From NCBI RefSeq assembly GCF_028453695.1, contig NC_135777.1:2852001-2916000 (forward strand): DNA of 64,000 nt, written 5' to 3'. The notes below the pieces were generated by a model. It saw nothing but the letters and a program-made list of their open reading frames with translations, ran no database searches and was not told where the DNA came from. This stretch comes from Augochlora pura (Eukaryota; Arthropoda; Insecta; Hymenoptera; Halictidae). Positions 9,440 to 22,610 of this stretch are shown here, one piece after another. The translations under genes were made by a program, and so were the position numbers. Every line of letters begins with the position of its first letter. The first letter of the stretch is position 1.

Positions 9440-9770
9440 AGGTTTGTACCCAATAAACACTGGATGTCTTAAAGCCGTCCACTTTACGGCCATTTTAGAA
9501 CCGAACGTCGGGCGCCTTAAATGGTAGTCGTTAAGTCGTTTTATTTCAGACTTTAAAACGATGACCAATTCGGGACGTTTTTAAGCAGTCTTTGGAACGT
9601 ATTTAAGACTTCTTAATGGCGTCTCAAACTGGACATCCTTGGGAAATGTCTTAACAACTCTTAAAGCATTCTGTATGTCTTTAAGACGTCTTAAAGACAA
9701 CCCGAATGTAGTACGTCAGATGTCTTTAAGACGTCTTAAAGGCGTCCTTGTGACGTCCTTTGATTAAGGA
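9440..9770. repeat. GACGTC-rich degenerate repeat, copy 1
   Basis: Many imperfect repeats around the palindrome TTAAGACGTCTTAA, for example at 9688-9700 and 9727-9741, together with GGACGTTTTTAAG, GACGTCC and GGCGTC variants. There is no ORF. A second, longer copy lies at 17820-18450. Confidence 0.65.
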
Positions 9771-11247
9771 ACCAGTAAAAGAATCTTCGTTATCATCCAG
9801 CGTGCGTGAAGCGTCAGTCATATTTATAAAGGAATTGTTAGTCATATTAGACATCATACACCTAGAAGCATGATCCAGATCTAATCATTGCTCTCGACTC
9901 ATAGAACTTGATCTGTCCAATCAAAACCACGCGATTAATACGATTGCCAGTCAAGCAAAAGATAAAGCTTCGATCTGTAATTTTTCTAAGAATAACAGTC
10001 TCGATAATTTCTCTCCGGTAAGAAATATTTCAAGCATCGCGCAACGGTCGAGAGCGGATCCCCACTGACGTGTGATTACCGAGAAGCATCAAATAATATT
10101 CTTGTCCACTCGAGAAGAAATTGCTGCGGCATTTATCCTGGACAATAGAAGCAAGTGGTTTCAGATAAAATTGTGGCAACCGGGGGGTGGGGATCGACTC
10201 TCTCGACAAGCTCGGTCGAGTGGGCTCACAGGCTAAGGAGCCCATTTCACGGTGATGGGGTTGAACCGCGAGTTTCATCTCTCGGTTCTCGGATCCGCGA
10301 CGAACGGTGACAATAATCTTTGTTGCCCGGGGAAGAATAACCGACTCGGTCATCCGGGCTGACAAGCCGATCGATTCGACTAATGGACGATCGGTTTTCA
10401 GGTCGTCGGTCACCGGGCGCACCACCTGTCCCGCTCGATCGCGTTTACTTAGCTTAATACACGCCTTTCAACGAGACGCCGCGGCCACGTTTTAATTGCT
10501 CCCGCGGAGATATAGTCGGTTCACGTGCGCGAGCGCCCGCTGAATCGAGCTTGTTCGGGATCGACCGGCTCAAAAGCATAGTTGGGATTTGTTTCTTCGT
10601 ACCACCGTTTAGACGCATTTAGGATCCCCGTATTCGGGCTTTATAGAGCGTGACGCGACGATCGCGGCGGGATACCCGACGTCAAAGAGGATTCCCGCAA
10701 CTTCTGATTACTGGCGGCAGGAAATTGTGTCCCCGCCGCGATGTAAAAATCTGTTTCAATATGCGACCGACGCTACGAGGACTGTTACACGATGTACAGA
10801 TGCGACTGCGCTGCGGCTGACATTTCATTTTACAAATTCCGTGGCACGTTTACCACTGGTGGTACACGTTCAAATATCTATTCAAAATGCGTTAAGAAAA
10901 TATTTGATGGCATGTTCGAATCCAAGAAATAGTGTCCACCAAAAGAATAGATCCATAACAAGTTTGCTTCATAGTTATATTGACAATAATTAATAAATAA
11001 TTTTAAATATATAATTAATAAATAATAAATGATTTTTAAAGCGTTGATTTACTAAAATGAAGAGTCGACTACAGGTTGGCATGGAACGTGTTAACGAGAG
11101 ATTGCTTGAAAAGTCGAAAACGTTATTTCGAACGATCCGAGATCTTTCATGAACGTATACCGAGTTGTCGCGTTTCGTCAGTGTGAATTCCGTTTAGGAT
11201 CCTTTGGATAGGATTTTTAATTCGGCTGACAATGTACACTGGCGATA

Positions 11248-11300
11248 TTAACCCTTTGCGGACGATGAATTTTTCGACAAGATCAGGTAGCAAGAGAAAA
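11248..11300. repeat. TTAACCCTTTGC repeat end
   Basis: TTAA at 11248-11251 followed by CCCTTTGCGGACGATG. It matches the TTAA MITE ends elsewhere in the window; the partner end was not found. Confidence 0.4.
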
Positions 11301-12565
11301 CGATTTTCGATGATGTCGAGCGTCTTTTATATTAATTATCTGAATTTGTGTATAATACAAGTATGATTTATACAAATTATATACGATTATATAGAATTTA
11401 TAATTTATAAATAAATTATCTTAGCATAAACGCCGACTGTCGCTTCTTACAAATAAATATTAAATCCAGCAACTGTACACAAAATCGCGGCAAAGATAAT
11501 ATAAGTGCACAACTCATAGAAAACGGGATTCCGTCGCGCTTGGAACAAAGGACAAGGTTCCTCCTCGAGGTATTTATCTGCTAATGGAAAATTCAAGTAA
11601 TTGATGGGACGATGTAGAATATCGAGCGGCCGGGCCAAGGTCTTTTTAATCAGAACGTAAGATGAAATTCTTCGGTGTGTTTTTAAGCAGGGGGAAGGAG
11701 ATCTCCCGGCTCCTCTCGTTTTCAGTACAACGGGGACGGATTTTAATTTCGACTTGTTTCCGCGCGGAATTTTCATACGACGGTCACGATATCTATCATC
11801 GGCGATAAAGTTCAGCGATGCGACAGGAAGCATTCGACGATCCGCGAGATGTTTACCGACCGGCGGAGAGCGGAGAGAGGGGGGGAGTGGCTTTTCAGAA
11901 ACGGCACTTAGCGCCCGGAAACGAGAGGGGGGCCCCCCCCGGCCAGACAATGGATTTCCCGGCGATGCGCAAATGGCTCGCGAATTTCCAGCTGTTCGGG
12001 GCTATAATCGAAAAACAATCCTATTCGGATCACGATTTCCCGGGGCAATTATCTTGCCCTCTGATCAGCTGGAAGTGCCAGACTTCCGTGACGTTTTCGC
12101 GGAACTAGGTCGACCCCGTTGGATGACTGTGCAGAAAGTTTCGAGGATCCTTAGGCCTTACAACGGCTATTTCGGGGGGCGCGCGGTACACGTGTGCCAG
12201 TCGGTAACACTTTATCAGCTAATAGCTGGCAACCGAACGAATTAATATTCGCGGGAACTACGTCGCGCCTGCTACACGGTAATGGAATAATCTGGCAACG
12301 GAACGAGCGTCTCGCGAGTCGAGAATCTAAGAACGCGCTTGGGTTACAGCGTGTTCAAATACTGGCGAAAAACGTCATTCGAGCTAAAAAGGCTTGTTGC
12401 CTTTTCAATTTCTTTATCGGTAAGCCGGTGATGTATATGCAATGTTAATAATGTTAACGAACTGGTTTTTAACATGTTGACTGCTAGAACCCATTGCTCG
12501 GTGCAGCGCCAATTATATTTGTGTCAATTATATTTCGTTCGCGATAGGTTATAACATACATCAAA

Positions 12566-12640
12566 ATATATAATATAAATATGAATATATAATATAAATA
12601 TGAATATATAATATAAATATGAATATATAATATAAATGTA
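12566..12640. repeat. 19-bp AT-rich minisatellite, four units
   Basis: ATATATAATATAAATATGA is repeated at 12566, 12585 and 12604. A fourth, slightly altered unit follows at 12623. Confidence 0.9.
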
Positions 12641-13396
12641 ATATAATATAAAATATAACTCTAATGATGAGATCTTTAAATTTTATTTTCTATAGCATTC
12701 AAAATGAAGTACTTCAATAATATACATCAAATATGTAAAAGTTAATACATAATTAAGTAAATTACATAGCTTTCTTATCGGATGAGAAACTATAAATATT
12801 ATATTGAACATTTTTTCTCTCTCTTTCTAATTTAATTCTTCTTCGCTGTTACTTTCAATGCTATAATATTGCTTATTAGAACTTGATTCAGTAACTCCCA
12901 TTTTACTCCCGTGAAAAATTATTATCATTATCATTATTATTGTTTGAATTCTTACAAAACGATTTTTAGAAATGTTGCGATAACCAATTGCACAAAACCT
13001 TGCACGATTAGGCAAGACACAGTCGCAACGTCGTGCGATAGCCAACAAATTTCGCTGGGCAATGAACGCGTTAACAATTGCAGGCGTCGTAGCGTCGCAT
13101 CAAGAAGCTATAGTAAAGCTGACTGTATACAATTTAACAGCACAGCGTGACACGGCTAAAGAACGTGTTGAGCAAAATTGGAGTAAGGGAAGATAACAGA
13201 GACAGTCGCGAGACAGGGTAGAACGAGCACTATCCCCGAGCAGAGTGACAGTAATCCAGAGAAAGCTGAAGGGGCCAGAGAGCCAGAGAAAGACACAGAG
13301 ACACAGAGAAAGAGAGGGATAGAGATAGAAAGACAGTCTGAAAGAATGAGTGGGTCAGAGAAGGTACTCGGATCGAGTATAGTCGTGTTACGGTAC

Positions 13397-14132
13397 CTGA
13401 ACGCGGCCCATCGGTGGCGACACCACCAGGAAGATTCTCATGGTGGCCTTGAGAAAGTCATCCTGGTTGCGGTTGGTCTCATGGAGACCGGCCTCCGAGA
13501 TGCTGGCGCTGCTGTGGGTGGGTTTGCGGCGCACTTTGCGCCTGATGCTGCCGACTAGCCTTCTCCAATCCTGTCCGGAACCGGTTGCTGCGCCAGCACC
13601 GGACACGGCACCGGATGCGACACCGACACCGCCCCCGCCACCACCCCCGCCCCCGTGGGTGGGCGCATCCTGGCCCTCCGCTGACTTCGAGGGACTTAGG
13701 TCGCGACTGGGCCGTCGACTTAGGACTCCGCGGCTCGGTGCGGCAGCGGACGCGGACACCGCGCCGCTCCTGGCCCCGAGCGCCGGTTGCGGCCCGCCTA
13801 GGCAACCGTTCACGGGACCCGCAACCTCAGCGCCCCAACCGGCCAACCCCACCACCGGCCTGCCACCGCCGGGCCCGGTTGCCCCACCGTCGCCGAACGA
13901 ACCAATCGCGTGCCGTCCGATCCCGCTGCCGATGCTCAACCTGCGCGCTAACCTCGACAGGCTGTTCCGCAGCCGTGCGATCACTTCCGACGTCTCACCG
14001 CTGTCTTCCCGCCTTTCCAGGCTCCGGCTGAACCGGCCGATCGGGTACTCGTTGATCCTCCAGTTTATCTTGGCCAACGTGGGTTCCAAGGACCAGCGTG
14101 CGCAGCTGCTAAGCTGACTGCAGTCGGTTCCT
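13397..14132 (-). CDS. GC-rich coding exon of an unrecognised protein (partial)
   Basis: Open on the minus strand from just after a TGA near 14133 to a CAG|GTACCG donor (exon end 13397, phase 0). It has no in-frame ATG before residue MRIF, so it looks internal or uses an unseen start; the 5' boundary is unresolved. Visible pieces are an Arg/Ser-rich start (RFSRSLERRE, RLARRLSIGS), a Gly/Ala-rich middle including nine glycines, a basic block RRLVGSIRRKVRRKP, and a hydrophobic end FLKATMRIFLVVSPPMGRVQ at the donor. The hydrophobic end and strong donor make coding use likely. I do not recognise the family. It may belong to the same minus-strand gene as 38314-38678. Confidence 0.5.
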
Positions 14133-14133
14133 C

Positions 14134-16925
14134 AGCCGTTCGAGTCTACCGGATCTTCGGACCGGTTCGCTGGTCCCAGGCGCCGCTTCGAACACCAAGA
14201 TGACCCAAGACGATCTTTTCTACGCAGTCGGATATCTTCGGACTCCAACGAAGACGAAAGATGTAAGCGAGGAGTCTGTTACTTGGGTGTCGAATTCTTC
14301 GGACTTTAGTTGGCTGAGCTTATAGATGACCTGTTTTGCTCACGATGCAGTAGCTAGTATGCTAAACTAATCAGAGACTAACTATTCTCTGGATGTCCTA
14401 TTTTCGTAGTCTTCGCCTTAGTTTCAGCACTTGGTTAATACTTTGGTTAATCGATGTATCAAAGACAAAGGTGGCGACAGGGTCGTCCCCATGGACTATC
14501 AGCAAGTTACCGTCGCCTCAGTTAGGTTGATTAGGCTCTCGGAAGTTCTCTGCGTAGGGCAGCGTGCTCGTGTTCGTTCGACTTGTGTGTCTCGTCCAGT
14601 AAGAGCATGGTTCTCGCGGGTTATTGCCAGCCAGGGCGAGCAGCCTGGCCGCGATCGATGTATCGGTTGCCGAGCCGCGTGTCCACCGACTCCTTGACCC
14701 AAGGTGTCGTTTCTAGGTCGCGCGGAAATTCGATTTCTTATTGTCTCCGGGAGAGAAGTTCAGATCCTCGCGAGTCCCCGGTGTAAAACTCCAGTCGGCT
14801 GATCGGCCGCGATCGATCTAGAGCCCCTAAGCCGCTACTCGAGAGTGATCTCCGTAGATCAGACGGGCGAGCCGTTTCCTCCCGATCCCGTCCCGTATCG
14901 ATACCCCGGCCACGTAGACCAGGTGTCACGCTGACCGCTCGAGTCTCAGAGACGCTGCCAGCGTTCGCCTAACGCTCGGAGACGTTTGCGCCTCGATACA
15001 GCCGGGACAACTCCGCCTGGTCTGATCCTCTTCATAAGAGGGCCGCTTTTGTTGGACAGACGCCGCCGAGAAAGGGGACACCATCGGAAACGGACGGGAT
15101 CAAGTGGACGATCCTCTCCTGGCGATCATTCTCGAGGAGTCGCGAAACTCCGGCGGAAAGTCGACGGCCCGTGCGGAAACTTCGAGAACTACGGAATCTT
15201 TCGTCCCGCGAGGATCGAGGACCGATTATTTCCATTAAACCGGGACGTCGCGTCGTCGTATTGCCCTTTAATAACGAGAGCTCGTACGAACGTCCGAGAG
15301 AGCCTCCGGTCTCTGGGCCGGCTCGATAAACCGCGACCAGGTGTTCCTTCGAAACGATCCCCCTCGTTTGTTACCTTTCGCTTTTTGCGCGCTCGGAGAC
15401 GGGGCTTTGTTTGCCCTGGTTCCCCCGGTGCTCCCTCGTTGATTGGTCACTCAAGGCTCGACCTTAGCTTTCGCGGGACAGTTTGCGTTGTCTGGCATCT
15501 GCGTAATCAACGAATCGAATCAGTGGGATTCCGCCGGCTGGAGCGACAGCCTCGATGGAAAATCGAGTCGTGAGAGAGGATCCCTTCGGCTGGCCCGGAT
15601 AAACGGGCTCACTTGCGAAATTGTTCGCCCGGGATACGCGCAACCCCTGGCCGCTCCCCCAGAGCTTCTCGCTCGTTTAATTATTCGCCGGACCTTTTTC
15701 TGGGCGTGGGTTTTACTTGCGAGCAAGTTTTGCCCCGCGGACGTCGGGACGACGCGGCACGCGCGACTTTTGACGGCGCGGCGGCTTCGGCGGGGAGAGC
15801 TTTGTTGAAAAAATTAACCGGGAACTGGGACGCGAATGTATAATGAACGCGAGTCGTCCAAGTTACAGGGGGTAACTAACGTCGCCTGCTTTTTGCCGGC
15901 CGGGCTCCGTGTTACGGAGGGGCCGCCGCGAAACTTTGCCGATGATCATCCGACGCGGTTTCACCGCTATTTAATATTCTGAATGACTGATGATGCCGAG
16001 GGGTCGACCGTGTCCACGATTATCATATGTATATGAATTCGTGTTAATATTTGGATAGTGTTCAAAATGCAATAACTTTTTTGGAAATAGACCGAATTCT
16101 TTTTAGACAATAGGAGGGCTAGTTGACTAGGTCATAAGTAGAATTTAAATATACATTGCGGACAAAATTGAGTGAACAGAGAGCGGAAATGGTTATAAGT
16201 AAAATTTAGTCGATCTAGTATTATTCCTGTAGTAAGTTAATGTTTATACTTTGGCACACAGAAACCTTATTTAACGGCAAAGTTAGCAAAATTCTCAGTA
16301 ATACAGTGTAGCATAATATAAAATAGAATAAAACAGTATAATGCAGCTATACGAGTGTAACAACTATTTATATAATTTTTCTTGCATGTAACTAACCAGC
16401 TCAAGTTACTTCGCCGCAAATTTATTAATCAGACAATCGTTTCGATACAAAAAGAACGTAAAGTAAGAAAATAAAAATTTCGTTTAGAAAAATCAAGTCC
16501 TCGTGGAACAGAAATTCGCGTAAATTAGGGTACAGATGTAATCTACTTTTCACCGGCACGAGTCAGAATTCGTTCTACAGAAAAAGATTTTACTTAGGTA
16601 TAATCGCGCCGCGGCGGATCGATCCGACTATAGTTAGCAATGATTAAGCCTCGGTTAAATATAAAAATCATTAAACTGGATTCGATTTTGATTTAGATAA
16701 GACGGAGTTGGTATGGCATTGATTAGTTTTAAATTGAGTTCATCTGGTTTGATTTAATCTAATTTATATCAGTGCTAGCTGTCCACTACAACTTTAAATT
16801 AGTTTACTCAGTTTGGTTAACTTTCTTCGGATCGATACACAAGGCTTAGTTAATTTGTAATTAACCTCTAGCTCCTCGATGCCCACAATTTTTATCGATA
16901 ATTAAAGCGAACTTTTCGCGTCGTC

Positions 16926-16956
<31 letters not shown>

Positions 16957-17819
16957 CTTAGCTATATAATAACTCTCTTGTTCAACAATTTTTTCACGAG
17001 TGTATTCCCAGTCTTTCGACAATATTTATGAATGCGCCGTTAAACGAACGGGTGTTCCCGAGCGGATAAAAATTCTGTGCCCAATAAGGAACCGAGAGGC
17101 AGCAGAAGATTCGCTTACCAGGATCGTCTGACTAATGCCTGCCACTTCCACTCGGGCGGACAATCAAGAATAAAGGTTATCAGCGACGCGTTACGAGAAT
17201 GTTTTGCTTGCGTAACACGGCGCGCCGTGACAGAGGGTACAGAGCGAGGAGTTACAGTAATGTAACGCAATTAAAAAGGAAAATGCCGGCAAGCGAAACG
17301 GGCCAGCGATGGCCGGCCGAGCCAAGAAAATATATATATATATCCCGGTTTGCTGACGTCCGGAGAATGTACTTTGCAAGACACGGCTGGAAATTATATT
17401 CAATTTTCAACCGGTTCTGCCACGAGGAGTGCATGCACTTCTGATCCCATTGTGACTCCCACGCTGTCCAGGGACGCAATAAGGCGGACCAAAGTGGCCC
17501 CGCAGCGTCTAAGCCAGGCCGGTTATAGTGGATGAACCAACAATCCCGAAATAAAATGCTCGCCGATAGAATGCGGATTCTTGGTAGAAATAGAAACTGG
17601 ATACGGTACAGTTCGTTGCGAGATCAAATAATTCGAAAGAAATTTTGGTAGTTCTTTTAATGATTTTAACGAGTTGGAAATAACGCGATGGTGTTTATTT
17701 ATTTAAATGGTTTTAGGGTCTGCTAAGTGACTGTCTTGTTGTCGAGCGAATGCAACAAGTAGTGACTGTTGATAGCATCTCTTCTTTATTTTTGCAATGA
17801 GACAATTTACTGTACTGGG
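14134..17819. other. Non-coding; GC-rich then AT-rich
   Basis: 14.1-15.9 kb is GC-rich and full of overlapping open frames on both strands (the longest is 14986-15573, plus), none with a domain. This could be the promoter side or a large intron of the 13.4-kb exon's gene. 16.0-17.1 kb is AT-rich with an (ATT)n run at about 16927-16950. Nothing else is supported. Confidence 0.35.
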
Positions 17820-18450
17820 CGTCTTATGATGTCCATTTTACGTCCATTTTGAGTTTGATTAATAGGTATTAGCAGATGTTCTGTGACAGACGTTTTAAAG
17901 ACGTCCTGAATTGGATATCGTTTTAACGTCTGAAAGAAAACTCTTGAAATTCGTCTTCAAGATGTTTTTTATATTTGCAATGTTTTTAACGTCCGTAAAT
18001 TACTCACAAAATGCGTTTGAATTTCTGGAGGACGTCTTAAAGACGTTTAAAAGAATTTATGACGTCTGAAGAGACCTTTGAGAGTCCTGATCTGTAACAG
18101 AGGACTATGCAGGACTTTTTCAGGACGTTCCTAAGACATTCGAAACGTCTTAAGGACTTTTAGCTATCTTGATTATACTTGGCTGATTTATCTTATGCCG
18201 ACAATTTTTGTTTTGCGTAAAGATCCACAGCCTACTCATGCTTTTATTTTGAATATTAAATCTTTCCATTAAAAAATAAACAAAACAAAAGAATAATTTT
18301 AACTACGCTTATGCCATTATTACCCTAACTAGATATTATCAGTTTCACAACTTGCGGACAATACACGGACGTTTTAAAGACGTCTTATGAATATCTCGTA
18401 TACCAGATATCCTTAAGACGCCCTAAAGACATCCTATAGACATTTTTGAT
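17820..18450. repeat. GACGTC-rich degenerate repeat, copy 2
   Basis: Recurring GACGTCTTAAAGACGT, GACGTTTTAAAGACGTC and GGACGTTC variants at about 17900, 18036, 18120 and 18368, and TTAAGACGCCCTAAAGAC at about 18412. It is the same motif family as 9440-9770 and has no coding frame. Confidence 0.65.
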
Positions 18451-19326
18451 CTATCTGACATTCATCGACGAAATGAATTTGTCAATATCAAATTGTCCCA
18501 TGATTTTTCGTGCCGGTGCACCGGCGTATCCGCAGCACCGATGCATAATCCGAGCGGTATCGTTTGTTTATCCGGAGGATGCAAGTGCACCATAACCCGC
18601 GGACTCGGACGATCCTGCCGGAATTCAAGCAGCCCGGCGCCGATGCAGCTAGGCTGCCGGCGCATTAATAAGTAGTTCGTATGCGGCGCGCTCCACGGAT
18701 CGTCCGGAACGTGCGCGATTTTTTCTCGAGCACGCCGCGCGCCGTTGCCGGCGAATAAACTTCGCCGAATGAAAAGTGACTTCCACGGGTATCGATCCCA
18801 GGCTCGATTCAACGATTCCCGGAAGCAGAGGGGCGGCGGCGCGATTCGAGTGAATCTGCGCGGAAGAACAAATCGAGCAAGCAATTCCATCCAGCGTTTT
18901 CGAGACGCGCAAAAATATAAATAGGCAGGCTGCCGGCGCGGCGCGGCGCGGCGCAACGCGTCGGCCGGTGTTTCGAGTTTGAAAGAATGCCAAGTAGGCG
19001 AGCGAGCGGAACGGCGGAAACTCGGGGAAAACTCGGCGGTAACCGGCGACTGATATTTCCCGACGTGAAAAAATTTAATAAAGGCCAGACGGATAAAATA
19101 GCTGCAATTTGGCCGACTGAAATATCGAGACGTTGTTCCACGGGGAATTTTCAGTGGCTCGGGAAAGTGGATTTTCTTGAGCTTAAACGAGCCCGGCGGA
19201 TGGCGAGTAGACTCTCTGAAAGCTGCTGGTCTTAATTCCGCGTTTTCTTTTCTTTTTTCTTCGTTCGGGCGTCCCGTCTTCCTGCGCTTTTTCAACTCTG
19301 TCACAATTTTAGTCGCGTTCTCGACG

Positions 19327-19382
<56 letters not shown>

Positions 19383-19767
19383 TGTGGAAAATTAATTAGT
19401 CGCGACTGAACGTTTTTCACTGGTCCGAGAAACCGCGTGGTAACTCGGCGGACAAGTGATTCGGATATGATACGAATGAAGTAGATTCGCCGAGCGAGTG
19501 CACGATCGGCTCGAGTGGCCATAACTCTGAATCGAACGCGGATTAAATTCGATCGAGAACGTTTTAAACCGTTTCGAATGTTCTGCTACAAAGGTGATTT
19601 TATTTTTAAAGCCGAGTCGAAAGTTACAGATGACGCGGAGGGTGAATGATAAATGTTATTTCCCGGCCGGGATAGACGGATTAATCGACGAGCAGGACAG
19701 ATGAGCGAAATAAGTTCGCCTTTTCGAGAAATTTTACGAGCTCGTGATTCTCTTGTTCTATTAATCG
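18451..19767. other. Non-coding stretch with a long (GA)n
   Basis: GC-rich DNA with long but featureless open frames (18462-19304 minus is the longest). A (GA)n microsatellite of about 25 units lies at 19329-19379. No domain or convincing splice pattern was seen. Confidence 0.35.
19329..19379. repeat. (GA)n microsatellite
   Basis: About 25 uninterrupted GA units. Confidence 0.95.
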
Positions 19768-19984
19768 TTAACCGTTTAGCACGTGGACAGTCCCCCTTTG
19801 TATGAACATTTTCCCATATTTCTTTAAATAAAAATTGTGCTTAGTGAAACAATATTTTTTCTAAAATGTGTTGTTTATAGCTTTAATATTTAAGATATTT
19901 ATATAAAATCATCGGCATGTCATTTATTGTACCGGTCATCACGTAGTTATCGGATATGTCCGTCACTCGTCCCGAAAGGGTTAA
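19768..19984. mobile_element. Short TTAA-flanked MITE
   Basis: TTAA at 19768-19771 is followed by CCGTTTAGCACGTGGAC. TTAA at 19981-19984 is preceded by CGAAAGGG. Read inward, the ends align as imperfect inverted repeats. The 217-bp element also holds CGGATATGTCCG, related to the palindromes at 962-1019. Confidence 0.5.
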
Positions 19985-22194
19985 CGGAGCTACGTAATCC
20001 ATATAATCCTTCATACTGTGTCTGTTTGCCTTCCGAATCTTCCCCGTTTTCCTTCGACTCCCCTTCGGAGTTCTGTCTACGCCGCGAACCGGCTCTCTCC
20101 CGCTGAAATTTTCCGGAATCCGACACGAACCAGCCCGATCATCCTCCGCGACGCTCCTTCGTTCGTCTACGTTTCATTATCCGGCCGTTCTACCACGCTG
20201 TATCTGGAATTCATACGGCCCAAATTGCTTTTAAAGCTTATTCCGATACTCGCAGCTTGAATTTTATAACGTCCTGCATCCCGTGCCTCGGCTATCTACT
20301 CCAGACCCTGCTGCGCCCCCTTTCGACGCAATCTTCTCCGACGGGAGAAGACCTTTGTCTTCGATGTTTCATCAAAAAGACTTCCACGTTCGAGTCAACA
20401 TCACGATCTCGTTGCTGGTTTATTACCAGGCCCTGGCCGAGTAATCATTTCAAGCTGAATCTCAATTTGTGTTTGACCCAGGATGCTGCGGAGTTTTATG
20501 CATTTACGACGAAAACGCAATCGCGAGACTTGAAGCACGGAAAAAGGTTGAGTGAAGCGAACCCCTTGCAGTACTTTTGTCGAGTTGGACACGCGATTTC
20601 TAGTAATTTCTTTAGCACGATTGCTATTCTGTGTTTCTTAGTCTGACCAAGGTCCTGTTTTATTGTCGTCGGTATATTTGAATGTTCAAGTTGACACAGA
20701 CGTACTGCTAGTATATAAATTAATCGTTTTCTTTTTAGAAATTGTTAGCATCGAAACGTTCTAATTATTGGAATTGTGAAGAAAGTTATTATATTATATA
20801 TTACATTATATATAATTATATTAATATTATATATATTACATTACTATATTACATTTAACTGTATTTGAATTATATATATGATATTATGATGTTATATATA
20901 ATCATATGTATAATATACATATCACATTGTTACATATATTTATGTTATAATAATTCGAACTTCTCAAAATTATTTAAGAAAGAAAAAATATACTTGGCTT
21001 ATTTATATTCTTATCTATGCAGACAATCTTTATTTCACATAAAGATCCTTTCATAATATCACTTTACAAATTCAATCCTTCCATTAAAAAACGAAACAAT
21101 AGTTTTCAAGTAGACGCCCCAAGCAGACAGTTTTACAATTGTAGACAGCAGCTGACAATTCACAACAAATTTCCAGAACGACCGCACGCGTTCACGTGTA
21201 ACCCTTTCAGAAGTTTCGTTCGGGATGCAACACGGTTCCATGCCGAAACTGATCGCAATCACGGCCCCCGGGAACCAACACCGAAACGTCGAATTTCCTC
21301 GGTATCGGCCACGAGAATTATCTATAGATCTGTTGACGGTCGGCCCGACCCGGCCCGACTGCGCAACTTGGCGCAACACTAAAGAAATTATTTGCTCACG
21401 CAACACGGGAAACGAACGGGGGAGGGGGACGACTGCGTTCGTATGCGGCGCACATCCGACCTGATTCGACGACGGCTAATCCCCTTCGAGCTGCACTTTT
21501 CATCGGTTACGGGGAGAGACGACGTGGAAATTCGGTCCGGTCGCCTGCGCATCTACATTTTTCAAATTGATTTACCGCCCCGGCCCTTTAAAGCGTTCTC
21601 TTACGTGTACGAGACGGAGGAGCGAGAGCTTCAGAGGACGTTCTTTTACGAGGAGAATCCTTCGGAAAATCCTTGCGGTTTTACGAGAACTTGGAGAACT
21701 ATTATTTAGTGGGAAATGTGTTGCGGATCCCGCGGAGTCAAAGGAAATGCTGCATAAAGTACGGCTGTATATCGTGGAATCCGAATGTTCGGGATTTTAG
21801 AGTGTAGATGATCCGCGTGTCGTGGCCGACGCGCGGTGCCACGGATTTGTTAATAAAGGATAAAGTTACTTTGACTAGTGCATGAAAGGTTACTGAAGGT
21901 GGTACATCTGTCTTTCAATTTACGCGAATATCTGTTCCACGCGTGGATTTGATTTATGCGAATAAAAGTCGTGTGAATTTAATGCTGAACAAAATTCTCA
22001 TATTTTTTTAGTTTATGGTACCTGCGCGTTGAAATAAATGATTAATGGAAGTTGCGGTAAAATAACACGTAAATAAAAGTTATGTAAATACTTATTACAC
22101 GTAATGAATGGAATTAAGGATGGAACAGTTGCAAATATTTATTTATTAAAATGGGGTAATTATATTGATACGGAGGCAGTGTGAAATGAAAAGA
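19985..22194. other. Non-coding stretch
   Basis: 20.0-20.6 and 21.2-21.8 kb are GC-balanced, with open frames lacking domains. 20.76-20.97 kb is a TA-rich simple-sequence block. No gene is supported. Confidence 0.35.
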
Positions 22195-22560
22195 TAAAAA
22201 TTTCGACTAGAATGAGGTGATTGATACAAAAGGGGGAGGAGTCAATATAGATGGGGGATGGGCTATTAGAAAATGAGGAGGGACCAATACAAAAGTAGAA
22301 GGAGGCATACAACAGTGGGAAGGACAAAGCTAAAAAGAGGAGGGGCTACTACAAAGTAGGAAGAACCAGCCTTAAAAGAGGTGGGAAGAACAAAGTGCGA
22401 AGAAGAAACCTAAAAAGAGAAGAGGCTATTACAAAGCGGTATAGGACAATCGAAACGTACAAAAGACTAACCTAACAAAGGGGCTACTGCAAACTAGGAT
22501 GGGTTAACCGAAATTTGAGAAGGACAAAAAAAGGAGGAGTTAATACAATAGTGGGTGGAG
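22195..22560. repeat. Purine-rich degenerate tandem repeat
   Basis: Repeated pieces of the type GAGGAG-GGCTACTACAAAGTAGG-A and AAAAGAGGTGGGAAG (for example GGGCTATTAG, GGGCTACTACAAAG, GAGGCTATTACAAAG, GGGGCTACTGCAAAC). They are spaced roughly 50-60 bp apart, with strong purine bias on the plus strand. Confidence 0.55.
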
Positions 22561-22610
22561 CCAATTCCAAATAGAATAGTGCCGCCCGAAAAGAGTGATA
22601 TTGCGAAGTA

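Larger units (their letters stand above)
9771..13396. other. Non-coding stretch between repeats and the 13.4-kb exon
   Basis: Alternating GC-rich (10.0-10.8, 11.5-12.4 kb) and AT-rich DNA. It holds a TTAACCCTTTGCGGACG repeat end at 11248, a 19-bp minisatellite at 12566-12640, and a purine-rich AGAGACAGAG-type stretch at 13195-13340 next to the exon. Open frames at 10030-10425 and 11447-12245 have no recognisable domain. Confidence 0.4.

Noticed and set aside
10030..10425. 131-codon minus-strand ORF
   Set aside because: No domain, poor composition for a protein and no splice context.
14986..15573. 195-codon GC-rich ORF
   Set aside because: Arg/Gly-rich sequence of a kind expected by chance in GC-rich DNA, with competing open frames on both strands.
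18462..19304. 280-codon minus-strand ORF
   Set aside because: High Arg/Pro/Ser content from GC-rich DNA, with no recognisable motif.
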